Source: CAYPEK01 sp964409645 (lineage in GTDB: Bacteria > UBP15 > UBA6099). Taken from it: a stretch of DNA of 25,203 nucleotides. Position 1 is the stretch's first letter; each line of letters starts with the position of its first letter. Made by a program: the position numbers and the translations under genes. This document shows positions 7,718-16,194 of the stretch, one piece after another. Below the pieces are notes generated by a model, which was not told the origin of the DNA, ran no database searches, and saw only the letters and a program-made list of their open reading frames with translations. Where the stretch lies: NCBI GenBank assembly GCA_964409645.1, contig CAYPEK010000059.1:1-25203 (forward strand), given 5' to 3'.

Positions 7718-8791
7718 TCAAAAAGTGATGATGTGAAGCGAAGCGGGATCGAACGAGAGACGCACCTGAGCGCCTTCAGGGATCTGACCCGATATGCGTG
7801 GGTTGACGATCGACACCTGCATGTCGATTTCGCCCGCGCGGACGGTGTATTCGACAGACCCTCCCATGTAAACGGAGCGTGAGATAATCGCCGGGATACC
7901 TTCGCCGTCGGTGGAAATTGTCACCGCCGACGGGCGCAGCACGGCTTCCGCGCCGCAGCAGGGCTTATTTGCAAACTCCGGTTGCGGAACGACAAACCTG
8001 CGGCCGAAGATGTTGACTGTCACATTACCGCCGCCGACCTGCTCGACTTCCGCCGGAAGAAAGTTCGCCTTCCCGAGATAACCCGCGACGAAACGGTTGA
8101 GCGGCTTCTCGTAAATTTCTTTCGGTGTGCCGGACTGCTCGATGATTCCCGTGTTCATCAGGATTATCCGATCGGAGATACACAGAGCCGTCTCTCTATC
8201 TTGCGTGGCGTAAACGCATGTGATGCCCGCCTTGCGCTGGATGCGCCGGATTTCCTCACACAACTGGTAACACATTTTCGCGCCGATGTTGCCGATGAGG
8301 TCGTCGATCAGGAGTGCTGACGGATTCCCGCCGAGCACGTCCGCAAGCGACGCAAGCTGCATCCGTGCGCATGATAACGAACCCGTTGAGCGGTCGCCGG
8401 TTCCGGCGATACCGAGCTTGTTCATCATCTCGATAGTTTCAGCGTCGATGTCGGGTTTCTTTTTCGCAAAGAAGAAATCGGCGAGCTTGGCGAATATGGA
8501 TTTGCGCGGCGCGGGATCATTGTTCTCGCGAACAAGAGATATCTTCCTTTGATTCGGAGGTATCGATGCCGAGGATTTTCCGCCTATGAAAATTTCGCCT
8601 TTCGTGGGCGGCTCAAATCCGGCGATCATTTTCAGAACTGTCGATTTACCGCTGTCTGCCGGGCCGAGCAGCGTCACAAGCTCGCCTTTGGCAACGGAGA
8701 ACGACACGTCATCGACCGCGACAACGGATTTCCGCTGCTTGCCGCCGAATATCTTCGATACGTTTTTTATCTCGATACTTGTGCCGGGCAT
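7718..8791 (-). CDS. ABC-type ATPase-like protein (PotA/MalK type) with degenerate catalytic motifs
   Basis: A 357-residue protein with the layout of a PotA/FbpC/MalK subunit: nucleotide-binding domain (about 5-240) and C-terminal TOBE-like domain (about 245-355). Walker A is intact, GPADSGKST (43-51). The other motifs are altered: the Q-loop position reads VREN with Glu89 in place of Gln; the signature is LSCAR (139-143) instead of LSGGQ; Walker B keeps D163, but the catalytic Glu is Asp164 and the next Pro is Leu; the D-loop Asp is Gly170; the switch His is Gln197 (ATQD). The frame is open throughout, so it is probably made but hydrolyses ATP poorly or not at all. No permease or binding-protein gene is adjacent. 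AAGGAA precedes the ATG. A regulatory or non-transport role is inference. Confidence 0.88.
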   Translation of the reverse strand: MPGTSIEIKNVSKIFGGKQRKSVVAVDDVSFSVAKGELVTLLGPADSGKSTVLKMIAGFEPPTKGEIFIGGKSSASIPPNQRKISLVRENNDPAPRKSIFAKLADFFFAKKKPDIDAETIEMMNKLGIAGTGDRSTGSLSCARMQLASLADVLGGNPSALLIDDLIGNIGAKMCYQLCEEIRRIQRKAGITCVYATQDRETALCISDRIILMNTGIIEQSGTPKEIYEKPLNRFVAGYLGKANFLPAEVEQVGGGNVTVNIFGRRFVVPQPEFANKPCCGAEAVLRPSAVTISTDGEGIPAIISRSVYMGGSVEYTVRAGEIDMQVSIVNPRISGQIPEGAQVRLSFDPASLHIITF

Positions 8792-8902
8792 CCGCCGGTT
8801 CCTTTTAATAAGATTTTATAATCAACATACATTTTATCGAAAAATCCGCATTTTTCATCTGCGCGGAAAAATGAAAGAATGTTTTATGTGAGATTGCTTC
8901 GA

Positions 8903-9829
8903 TTAATCGATCTCCCAGAGAATCCAAGCTGCCGCCTGGTCAGGCGTGACGGCGCCGGGCGGCGCGATCAGCAGCGCGGGTTTGTCGCCGTACATCGCGC
9001 GGAGCCAGTCGAGCTTGGCGTCCTGATGATGCTTATCGGCAACAATGTTGTCCGGTATTACGCCGAGCGTGACGAGCGCGATTTTCATCATCTCCGACGG
9101 GTCTATCGGCCCGCGGGTGTACCAGTTGCTGAACAGGATCACGCGCGTTCCGGGTTTCGTGCGCACCGCCGCTGCTGCCGCCTGAAGCCTTCGCAGGAGG
9201 CCGCCCGCCGGGTATTCGAGCAGTTCTTCGCCTGTGTAAGGCTCGTAAACGATTATCGTCGAGTTGTTCCAGTCTTTTGGCGGCTCCGGCGCGGCGGGGT
9301 AGGTGAAGTCGGCCGGGACGATGTCGGCGCTTACTTTTTTGATCTTGAATCCCTCTTTCTCGAAAATCGGTTTCGCGCGAATCAGGTGGACAGTCTGGCT
9401 GACGAGGTACGCTTGTTTTTTCCAGCCGCGCTGTTCGAAGAGGCGGGCGGTGAAGACGCCGTTTTCGATTGTCGATGCCGACTTGTCCTCTTCGACGACG
9501 GCGTCCGGCGGAACGCCGAGAGCGGCGAGTGCAATCTTTCCCATCCGGGCTTCCGAGATGTGGCTGCGGGTGAATCCGCCGGAGACGACGATTGTGTCCA
9601 CCGTGCCGCTTGCGTATAGTCGTGCGGCGGCATGTATGCGTGCTGTCTGCATCAGTGCGGGCGTGTCGTCGCCGTCAGGATAGCAGCCGAGTATGACCGC
9701 CACTCCGCGCGGTTCGTTTGAACTCTCCAGAGCCTGAGAGTATCCTGACAGAAGGATTGACGCTGTTAAAAGAAAAAGTAGAAAAAACTTGCGGTTCAAA
9801 GATGTTGCTCCGGCGAGATATGGCAGCAT
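8903..9829 (-). CDS. Exported DUF218 (YdcF/SanA/ElyC-like) protein with a duplicated half
   Basis: About 308 residues from the ATG at 9829. The start is uncertain: GTG at 9847 has no ribosome site, while TTG at 9799 has GGAG 8 nt upstream and would begin exactly at the signal peptide (NRKFFLLFLL...). After the signal peptide (to about residue 33) comes a DUF218 unit with AVILGCYPDG (44-53), VVSGGFTRSH (81-90) and GVPPD (105-109). Residues about 213-300 repeat this pattern in weaker form: SEMMKIALVTLGVIPD (245-260) matches SEARMGKIALAALGVPPD (92-109), although the VSGG motif is not kept. DUF218 proteins are linked to envelope maintenance; the exact reaction is not known. The gene follows the ZIP-like gene by 28 nt and is probably co-transcribed. 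Confidence 0.75.
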   Translation of the reverse strand: MLPYLAGATSLNRKFFLLFLLTASILLSGYSQALESSNEPRGVAVILGCYPDGDDTPALMQTARIHAAARLYASGTVDTIVVSGGFTRSHISEARMGKIALAALGVPPDAVVEEDKSASTIENGVFTARLFEQRGWKKQAYLVSQTVHLIRAKPIFEKEGFKIKKVSADIVPADFTYPAAPEPPKDWNNSTIIVYEPYTGEELLEYPAGGLLRRLQAAAAAVRTKPGTRVILFSNWYTRGPIDPSEMMKIALVTLGVIPDNIVADKHHQDAKLDWLRAMYGDKPALLIAPPGAVTPDQAAAWILWEID

Positions 9830-9857
9830 ATTAAAGAGTCTTTCCACGGGAATAGTA

Positions 9858-11159
9858 TCAGTGAGTTCCCGGAGGTTTCTGCAGGAAAATTGCGGCGAGG
9901 AATCCGAGCACGGTCATGATGCCGACTAGTCCTCCACCCTGTTCAAACGCTTCAGGCAGCATGGTCTGGGCGATCATTGCGAGCATTGCGCCGGCTGCAA
10001 GGCCCTCGAAGACGGCGTGAGTCGAATGTCCTATGCCGCCCAGCAAAAGGTTGCCGAACAGCGCGCCAACGCCGGTGAGAAGCATAAGCGATATCCACAT
10101 CCAGAGTATTTTTCCGGTGCTGCTGCCTGTACGTTTCATCATGGTTGCGCTCGACATGGATTCAGGCAGATTGGCGAGGAACAGGCCGCCTATGAGCGCC
10201 GGACTAACCGAGGCGCCTGTCATGCTCGCTCCTATCACAAGCGACTCCGGTATTCCGTCGATAAGTATTCCGAGCCACATCGCGAGCGCCGCGCCGGTTC
10301 CGCTTTCGTGCGCCTCTTTTTTGATGTCGGCCATGTTCGGACGCAGGTGGCTTTCGTTTATGTTTGAGAGGGCTTCTTTCCGCCAGTCGTCCGCGTGAAT
10401 GGTCGGGGTTTTTATCTCTCCCGTCTTTTTTCTGTGTTCGGCAAGCTCGGCGACAGCCTGTCTCAGCGTTCTGCTCGACCCGGTTATGGCATTGAAATCC
10501 TGTGCGTGAATTTTCCATGTCTTCACGTCCGTGATCGCTACGGCTGTTGCTCTGCGGGGTTCGTGCCATAGCAGAGCCATCTCGCCGAAAGTTTCTCCTT
10601 CTTCAAGTGTTGCTGTTTCCGTACCGTCCGTATCAATTCTCACTTTGCCGCTTTCGATCATGTACAGCGCATCGCCGTTGTCGCCCTGATTGAATATGGT
10701 GGCCCCGGCGCTGAAGCTGCGTTCGTCCACGTGGGGGATTATCTCCTGAACTTCTTCCGGAGGAAGCAGCCGCAGTATATCAACTTTGCTCATGTGCTCA
10801 ATCAGGTCTTCCGCGCGTTGTTTCTTCTTGTTTTTCAGATGGGTTATCGCGGTTGAATATTTCCTAAGAAAAGCGCCGCGTTCGTTCACGATCTTGTTAA
10901 GTAATACAAAAGTTATAGCGCCTATCAGGCAGCCCAGTCCGACAGGTTTAGGGTCGTATTCCATGCGCCGCAGACCGGCGTGTACAAGTTCGAGAGTCAG
11001 TGCCGCAACCAATGCGCCCGCGCCGAACGCCATTATTCCGGCTATAACTTTATTCTTCGGTTTGAGCCATATTCCTATTAAGGCGCCGAGAGGCAGTGAC
11101 AATGCGCTGAATGCGCCGAACCAAAATGCCATCATGTATGGTTGTTTGATGAAATCCAT
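9858..11159 (-). CDS. ZIP-family metal transporter with inserted cyclic-nucleotide-binding domain
   Basis: A 433-residue membrane protein in three parts. Residues 10-92 hold three hydrophobic segments (LELVH at 56-60). Residues about 125-240 are a Crp/CAP-type cyclic-nucleotide-binding domain, with the phosphate-binding cassette FGEMALLWHEPRRATA (191-206), which keeps the Gly-Glu and Arg positions of cAMP binders. After a linker, residues 290-427 hold the remaining segments with ZIP-like motifs: DGIPES (301-306), NLPES (330-334) and LPEAFEQ (401-407). In ordinary ZIP proteins the first two read HxxPEG-like; here the histidines are Asp301 and Asn330, so metal choice may differ. The ATG at 11159 has AGGAG 6 nt upstream. 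Ligand-controlled metal transport is a reasonable inference. Confidence 0.83.
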   Translation of the reverse strand: MDFIKQPYMMAFWFGAFSALSLPLGALIGIWLKPKNKVIAGIMAFGAGALVAALTLELVHAGLRRMEYDPKPVGLGCLIGAITFVLLNKIVNERGAFLRKYSTAITHLKNKKKQRAEDLIEHMSKVDILRLLPPEEVQEIIPHVDERSFSAGATIFNQGDNGDALYMIESGKVRIDTDGTETATLEEGETFGEMALLWHEPRRATAVAITDVKTWKIHAQDFNAITGSSRTLRQAVAELAEHRKKTGEIKTPTIHADDWRKEALSNINESHLRPNMADIKKEAHESGTGAALAMWLGILIDGIPESLVIGASMTGASVSPALIGGLFLANLPESMSSATMMKRTGSSTGKILWMWISLMLLTGVGALFGNLLLGGIGHSTHAVFEGLAAGAMLAMIAQTMLPEAFEQGGGLVGIMTVLGFLAAIFLQKPPGTH

Positions 11160-11213
11160 AGTCTGCTCCTAATTTTTTAAGGCATTCAAATATTAGTTAT
11201 TTTAATAAATGCA

Positions 11214-11239
11214 AAACAGTGCGGCAAGAACCGCGCCGC
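11214..11239 (-). terminator. Possible terminator after the HGSNAT-like gene
   Basis: On the minus strand GCGGC (11239-11235) pairs with GCCGC (11225-11221) over a 9-nt loop, followed after ACTG by TTTT. It lies 25 nt past the stop codon at 11264. The stem is short and the T-run offset, so the call is weak. Confidence 0.4.
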
Positions 11240-11263
11240 GCAAGCCGGAGTTTCAAAGGTTTG

Positions 11264-12580
11264 TCACAGCTTGAAGAACACTTTCTTCCGGTAGAGCAGC
11301 CAGCCGATGAACATCCACATTGCGACATAAGTGAGAGAGAGCCCGAGCGATGCGTTGTACTGGTTCAGCCACGAAGCATAGGCGTGTTCGTAGATGTACT
11401 GTTTGATATTGATGTCGGCGCCGTCCGCGCCCTTGCCCATCGGGATCATTGAGAAGTAATGTATGAAAGTGCCCGACAAGAGATAGATGAAAATCGAATT
11501 GGCGCCGAGCGAGACGAACGGCGTCGAGAATTTCTTCCAGCCTTTGAAGTCGATGAACCAGAAGCAGGCGGCGAGGATCGCCATGTCGAGTCCGGCGCAG
11601 AAGATAACGTACGACGGGCTCCAGAGATTCTTGTTGATGGGGAACCAGTAGTTGAGCCAGATGCCGAGAACAACGAGGATGCCGCCGGCGATCGATAGTC
11701 CGGCGATCTTTTCCATCTCCTGCTTTTCAGAGCGGAGCCAGCCGCCCGCGAGGCAGCCGAGTAGTCCGGTTGCTATTGAGGGAATCGTGTGGAGCAGGCC
11801 TTCCGGCTCCCAGTTCGGCCTGTAGAGATGGCCGTGCATGAGAAGGTTGTCGAAATAGCCCGCGGGATTGCACTCGAGGGTGAGTTTGCCCGCGCCGCAG
11901 CCGGGAACCGGCCAGTATTTCATAATGATCCAGTAGAAGGCCAGCAGTCCGGCGACCGCGGCGATCTGGCCGCGGCGTCCGAAAGCGAGCACGATCAGCC
12001 CGGCGGCGATATAGACCATTCCGAGCCGGTGCAGCACGCCGAGTATTCGGAAGCCGCCCGGATTAGTCGGGTCCATCGCCCATATAAAGCCGACAGAGAA
12101 GATGAGGAAACCGTGGTGGAGTACCTGAAGCCAGAGGCTGCCGCCGCGTGCGCACGCGCGGCGTTCGAGTTGCGGAAACGCTATCGAAAGCGCGAAGACG
12201 GCGAAGAACAGGAAGTCCCAGCCGCCGATCGGCGGTTGCGGCGCGTGCTTGAAGAAGTCCGTCTGCACGCCGAGCTTCACAAAGTACATAAGGCCGGTGA
12301 GGATCGGCACGATGTAGTCGAAAAGTGAGAGGCCCTCCCATGTAGTTTTCGCTTTTCTGTTCGAGAGTGAGTACATGAGGGAAACGCCGATGATGAAGGC
12401 GAACGAGGGGAAGACGAGATCGGTCGGTGTCCAGCCGTTCCATGCCGCGTGTTCGAGCGGGGCGTACTTCGACGGGCCGCCGGGGTTGTTCACCAGAATC
12501 ATGCCGGCCATAGTGAGACCTCGGAACACGTCGAGCGCATACGATCTGTTCGGATTCAGTTTTCGCGAGATCAGCGCCAC
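11264..12580 (-). CDS. HGSNAT/NagX-like transmembrane acetyltransferase
   Basis: A 438-residue polytopic membrane protein of the heparan-alpha-glucosaminide N-acetyltransferase-like family (DUF5009/NagX type). The N-terminal motif ALDVFRGLTMAGMILVNN (15-32) and the following HAAWNGWTPTDLVFPSF (44-60) match the family. H44 aligns with the active-site histidine of human HGSNAT (H269). About ten to eleven membrane segments follow. The start is a GTG at 12580 with AAGGAG 8 nt upstream, clearly chosen by the ribosome site. The family moves acetyl groups across the membrane onto amino sugars. Possible substrates are amino sugars of the cell wall or imported glycans; nothing nearby settles this. Confidence 0.85.
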   Translation of the reverse strand: MALISRKLNPNRSYALDVFRGLTMAGMILVNNPGGPSKYAPLEHAAWNGWTPTDLVFPSFAFIIGVSLMYSLSNRKAKTTWEGLSLFDYIVPILTGLMYFVKLGVQTDFFKHAPQPPIGGWDFLFFAVFALSIAFPQLERRACARGGSLWLQVLHHGFLIFSVGFIWAMDPTNPGGFRILGVLHRLGMVYIAAGLIVLAFGRRGQIAAVAGLLAFYWIIMKYWPVPGCGAGKLTLECNPAGYFDNLLMHGHLYRPNWEPEGLLHTIPSIATGLLGCLAGGWLRSEKQEMEKIAGLSIAGGILVVLGIWLNYWFPINKNLWSPSYVIFCAGLDMAILAACFWFIDFKGWKKFSTPFVSLGANSIFIYLLSGTFIHYFSMIPMGKGADGADINIKQYIYEHAYASWLNQYNASLGLSLTYVAMWMFIGWLLYRKKVFFKL

Positions 12581-12737
12581 TTTTGTTTCTCCTTAATTAA
12601 AGACTTTAACTAAATATGCGTACATTTTATGTCAGGCGGCGCGAAAAGCAATAAGGCTGCAACAGCAGGATGAGAGTGGATGGCGCAAAAAATTCAGCCG
12701 GACATTAGGGATGAATTATAAGGATAAGTCCGCGCGT

Positions 12738-13556
12738 TCAGATTCCGAACGCGGCGAGGAGCAGGCGGACCCCCATCGCGCAGAGGCCGGCCGAGAGAGC
12801 GCCGATGATGGCGGCGCCTTTGGTTCTGTTCGAGAGCGCGGCGCCGATCTGCGCGCCGATCAGCGCGCCGATGGAGAGATAAAGCGTGCGGCGGATTCCG
12901 CGGTGGAACGCGCTGGTCGCGATGTGGGTGACGGTGCCTGTGAGAGACATGCCGGCGAGGATGAAGTGTGAGGTGGCGGTGGCGGTGTGAACAGGGAAAC
13001 CGAGCAGATAGACGAGTGCCGGTACATGGATGATGCCTCCGCCGATGCCGAGCACGCTCGACAGGAACCCGACCCCGACGCTGATCGCCGCACCGAGCGG
13101 GATGTTGTATGTCTGGGGTTTTCCGTTGCTGCCGTTTTCGGCGGCCACATCGCCGCCGGAGCGTGTCCGGCGCAGCGTTCCGGTGAATATCCATACCGAG
13201 ACGCCGATCATGAACGCGCCGAATATACCGTCGAAAGTGCGGCGCGGGATGTACGAGGTCGCCAGTGCGCCGAACACCGCGCCGGGAATTGACGCTGCAA
13301 GGAAAATTAGGCCTGCTTTGAAGTCGATCCGTTTCATCCGCCAGTATGCGATCGAGCCCGAAAGAGAATTAAAAAAAACGACCGCGAGCGAGATGCTTGT
13401 GATGATGTGCGGGTCTTCCTTCGGATAAACGAGCAGCAGCAGAGGAACGAGCACAAACCCGCCGCCCGCGCCAATGAGCGTACCGACCGCGCCGACCGCG
13501 ACGCCCGCCGGAATGAGCCAGAGATAATCGACAACGAACCAGTGATAAAAGTTCAT
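12738..13556 (-). CDS. TauE/SafE-family permease
   Basis: A 272-residue inner-membrane protein with about eight hydrophobic segments. GTLIGAGGGFVLVPLLLL near residues 25-42 is the typical first half-motif of the TauE/SafE (formerly DUF81) family, and its counterpart GFLSSVLGIGGGIIHVP appears in the second half near 163-179, showing the usual two-repeat build. Family members export sulfite, sulfoacetate or other organosulfur anions, but many have unknown cargo. The gene begins 22 nt after the SppA stop codon and is probably co-transcribed with it; no clear Shine-Dalgarno precedes the ATG. The stop codon lies within a 7-bp hairpin (12733-12739 with 12747-12753) that lacks a T-run. Confidence 0.85.
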   Translation of the reverse strand: MNFYHWFVVDYLWLIPAGVAVGAVGTLIGAGGGFVLVPLLLLVYPKEDPHIITSISLAVVFFNSLSGSIAYWRMKRIDFKAGLIFLAASIPGAVFGALATSYIPRRTFDGIFGAFMIGVSVWIFTGTLRRTRSGGDVAAENGSNGKPQTYNIPLGAAISVGVGFLSSVLGIGGGIIHVPALVYLLGFPVHTATATSHFILAGMSLTGTVTHIATSAFHRGIRRTLYLSIGALIGAQIGAALSNRTKGAAIIGALSAGLCAMGVRLLLAAFGI

Positions 13557-13578
13557 AAAACAGACAACACAGAAAGTG

Positions 13579-14445
13579 TCAGAAAAGTTTTCTTGGATCG
13601 GAGAACAGGTCGATAACGCCTGAGGCGAGGCCGCGTTCGAATTCGCCGGGCGCCATCGAAAGCAACTGGCTGAGCGACCCGAAAAGCTCCTCGCGGAAGT
13701 CCTCGATCTCCGCTACCATTATATGCTTGAAATTACCGAGCAGTTCGCACTGGCGCACGGCTTCCGCACGGCCGCCGAGTTTGTCCACCAGTCCGAGTTT
13801 TTTCCCTTCGTCGCCGAGGAAAAGCCGCCCGTCCGCAATCGCCGCAACCTTCTTCGGGTCCAGCCCGCGGTTTTCCGCGACCGACTCGACGAACATCTTG
13901 TGTATCTGCCCGATGTGATCCTGAATCGATTGGCGTTCCTTCTGCGTGGATTTCCTGAACGGAACGCCCATGTCCTTGAACTCGCCCGTCTTGAAACCTT
14001 CGTATCCGACTCCGTATTTCTTCATCAACTCGGAAAATTCAAGGTGTATGGAAATGACGCCGATGCTGCCGACGCCGCTCGCGGAATCTGCGACGATGCG
14101 GTCGCACGCGCTCGCGATCCAGTAGCCGCCGGAAGCGGCGAGATCGCGTACCCATGCCACGGTGGGCGTCCTGAGCGACTTAATGCAGTCGGCCACTTCC
14201 TTGCTCGGCAGGACGCTGCCGCCGGGGCTGTTGATCTCGAAAAGGAGCGCGCGCACGCCGTGGTCCTGCGCCCATTTGATCTTCTGGATGATTCGGTCCG
14301 AGTTCGCGCCGCGAATCTGCGATGACGGCCCGCCGCCGGACACTATCTGGCCGCTGATCCTGATTTTTCCGATCACCCGGCCCGCTATCGGCCCCATCAG
14401 GAACCGGTGCATTCCCTTGCCGACAATACGCTCTTTCTTTTTCAT
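13579..14445 (-). CDS. sppA: Signal peptide peptidase SppA-type (S49) serine protease
   Basis: A 288-residue peptidase of family S49, the short single-domain form. The substrate-site motif INSPGGSV lies at 71-78. The nucleophile is Ser105 in DLAASGGYWIASACD. The general base is Lys157 in KTGEFKD, 52 residues further on, the same spacing as Ser147/Lys199 in Bacillus subtilis SppA. The N-terminal membrane anchor of the family is missing: the protein starts MKKKERIVGKGMHRFLMGPIAG with no true hydrophobic span. It may therefore be cytosolic or peripherally bound, or the assigned start may be short. No Shine-Dalgarno was found before the ATG. It probably cuts leftover signal peptides or other small membrane proteins. 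The TauE-like gene follows after 22 nt. Confidence 0.88.
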   Translation of the reverse strand: MKKKERIVGKGMHRFLMGPIAGRVIGKIRISGQIVSGGGPSSQIRGANSDRIIQKIKWAQDHGVRALLFEINSPGGSVLPSKEVADCIKSLRTPTVAWVRDLAASGGYWIASACDRIVADSASGVGSIGVISIHLEFSELMKKYGVGYEGFKTGEFKDMGVPFRKSTQKERQSIQDHIGQIHKMFVESVAENRGLDPKKVAAIADGRLFLGDEGKKLGLVDKLGGRAEAVRQCELLGNFKHIMVAEIEDFREELFGSLSQLLSMAPGEFERGLASGVIDLFSDPRKLF

Positions 14446-14518
14446 AGCTTATAGAGTGTAACAGACGAAAGTTGCGAAATCAAATATGTTGCGGCTCGCT
14501 ACTTCAAAAGGGTACAGA

Positions 14519-14624
14519 CACCGGTGTGCCATGCACAAAGTTTTCATTTGTGCATGAGATGAAAACAATGTCATTATGGCCAAGCCCCACCGGGAGGAAT
14601 ACTCGGCGGAGGTACGGCGACCCC
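14519..14624 (-). repeat. Dispersed repeat, copy B
   Basis: A 106-bp inverted counterpart of 6345-6445. On the plus strand it holds a 9-bp stem ATGCACAAA/TTTGTGCAT (14531-14552), a GGTG-CACC palindromic edge (ACACCGGTGT at 14518-14527) and ends at GACCCC. It lies in the 325-bp gene-free stretch 14446-14770 between the SppA and SUMF-like genes; that stretch also has a terminator hairpin at 14685-14707 and otherwise nothing recognisable. Confidence 0.8.
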
Positions 14625-14684
14625 ACCTGTTGAATCAGCTGCTATGATAAGCCATTTCACAAGCAACTAAACAGCAATGAATGC

Positions 14685-14707
14685 AAAAGCGGCGCCGGGG
14701 TCGCCGC
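14685..14707 (-). terminator. Intrinsic terminator of the SUMF-like gene
   Basis: Read on the minus strand, GCGGCG, a 7-nt loop and CGCCGC are directly followed by TTTT. It lies about 64 nt beyond the stop codon at 14771. The short T-run makes it of medium strength. Confidence 0.6.
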
Positions 14708-14770
14708 ACTCCCAAATCTATTCTATATTCTTGTATTAGTTTCGCTCGCAACTCGCTGCGGAGCCCTGTT

Positions 14771-16108
14771 TTATTGAAATCCCGGCGAGGGCTGGATGTT
14801 CGGCGTCGGGAGCGGCTCTTCGGGCTCGACCGGTTCAGCGGGCTGCTCAGGCTCTATTTTCGGCGTCTCGGGCATGATTATGGCGTCAGAGTTCGGCAGC
14901 CAGTTTACCTTCGGATCCGCGCAGCAGCGCGCGCCGGAATAAGGCAACTGAGTGTCCGGCATGGCCCAAGCGGTAGCGTTGCAGGCGGGTGTGAGTTCGC
15001 GATATCCGACTCCGCCTCGAAGAATTCGATAATAGTTCTTATACTTACCTTTGGTCCACTCCCACGCGTTGCCGTAAAGGTCGGCAATGCCCTCGGGGGT
15101 GACGCAGGATTTCGCGGCGCCGGTGGGTTGTACCGGCCGGTCCGACATCACGTTCAGACCGGGGTTGCATTCGGCCGTGTCGAACGGCTTCATGACAAGC
15201 TGATTGGGACGGCATTCGGGACCTAGGCACGCGCGCAGCCACTCATCGCGTGTGCAAAGCCGCTTGCCCTGTTTCGTGCAGTAGTCTTCGGCCTCCCGGT
15301 ACGAAATGCCGACGGTCGGGGTCGCGCCCGGAACATCCGGCGCTTCGTAGGTGTCGATACAGAAAGTGCCGTCGAGGAGGACCGAGTTTTTCGGACAAGT
15401 TTTGCCGTAGTAATCGGCGTAGATGGACTCGAAAAAAGCGAGCCTGAGCGGGTGGATGGATACGGCGGAGCTTTCGGCCTCCAGTAGTCGGGAGTCGAGC
15501 AACATGAGCTTATCGAGGAGCAGTTTCGATTCTTTTTTGTCGCCCCGTTTGTCGGCCTCGGCGTAGAGCCGGGCGGTGTCCGCCTGTTCCTTGCGGATCG
15601 CGGGCAGGTTTGCTGTGGCGGTGGCGATCTCCTGATCGAGCTGCTGCATCTCGGCGACGAGACCTGAGAAGTCCGGCGGGCAGGAGAGGTAGGCTTTTTT
15701 GAGTGCGGCGCGGATTTTCGCGCGGAACACGATGTCGGCGGTCTGCTGCTCCTCGGTTTCTTCGAGGAACGCATTTAGGGCCGCTGCGAGGATGACCATG
15801 TTGGTGGTGCGGGTTGCGGGCAGGATCGAGGAGTCTTCTACGCCTTCAAACACGATAGGCTCGTTCGAGTCGTCGGGAGGCGCCGGAATGCTGATCGAGC
15901 CGGTGGCGTCGAGTACCGGGTTGAGGTCTATCGGCCCGGAAGCCGCCGCGTCTGGAGCATTTTCGCCGGCGGGCGAAACGATGGGCGGCGCGGAATCCGT
16001 GGCGGGGACATCCGACGGGGATGTTTGGGCGACTGTCGCTAATGGTAAAAAAATAATGAGAAAAGCGGATAATGTTAATGTGCGCAGTAGTGGCGCTTTA
16101 GGAGGCAT
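14771..16108 (-). CDS. Exported coiled-coil protein with formylglycine-generating-enzyme-like domain
   Basis: A 445-residue exported protein. The ATG at 16108 is preferred because AAAGGA precedes it and it starts directly with the signal peptide (LLRTLTLSAFLIIFLPLATVAQ). A Pro/Ala/Ser-rich stretch (30-85) and a helical, coiled-coil-like segment (about 105-213) lead to an FGE-sulfatase/SUMF1-type domain (about 240-398). Landmarks are GTFCIDTYEAP (247-257), GKRLCTRDEWLRAC (281-294), YGNAWEWT (345-352), ILRGG (362-366) and GARCCAD (392-398). The tail is Pro/Glu-rich. Where true FGE has two active-site cysteines, only the second side is plausibly kept (Cys376); the first position is not Cys. It is thus likely a binding or structural relative. 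No sulfatase gene is nearby. Confidence 0.8.
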   Translation of the reverse strand: MPPKAPLLRTLTLSAFLIIFLPLATVAQTSPSDVPATDSAPPIVSPAGENAPDAAASGPIDLNPVLDATGSISIPAPPDDSNEPIVFEGVEDSSILPATRTTNMVILAAALNAFLEETEEQQTADIVFRAKIRAALKKAYLSCPPDFSGLVAEMQQLDQEIATATANLPAIRKEQADTARLYAEADKRGDKKESKLLLDKLMLLDSRLLEAESSAVSIHPLRLAFFESIYADYYGKTCPKNSVLLDGTFCIDTYEAPDVPGATPTVGISYREAEDYCTKQGKRLCTRDEWLRACLGPECRPNQLVMKPFDTAECNPGLNVMSDRPVQPTGAAKSCVTPEGIADLYGNAWEWTKGKYKNYYRILRGGVGYRELTPACNATAWAMPDTQLPYSGARCCADPKVNWLPNSDAIIMPETPKIEPEQPAEPVEPEEPLPTPNIQPSPGFQ

Positions 16109-16194
16109 ACGGCTTTCCTTTCGTGAGTGCGGGTTCGCACAAGCTGCCGGCATGGCAGCATTACGCGGGCCCGCGCGGCGTAAGGATTCGGCAC

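Noticed and set aside
8845..8867. Possible minus-strand terminator after the DUF218 gene
   Set aside because: The stem is only 5 bp with a 13-nt loop; the following T-run alone is not enough.
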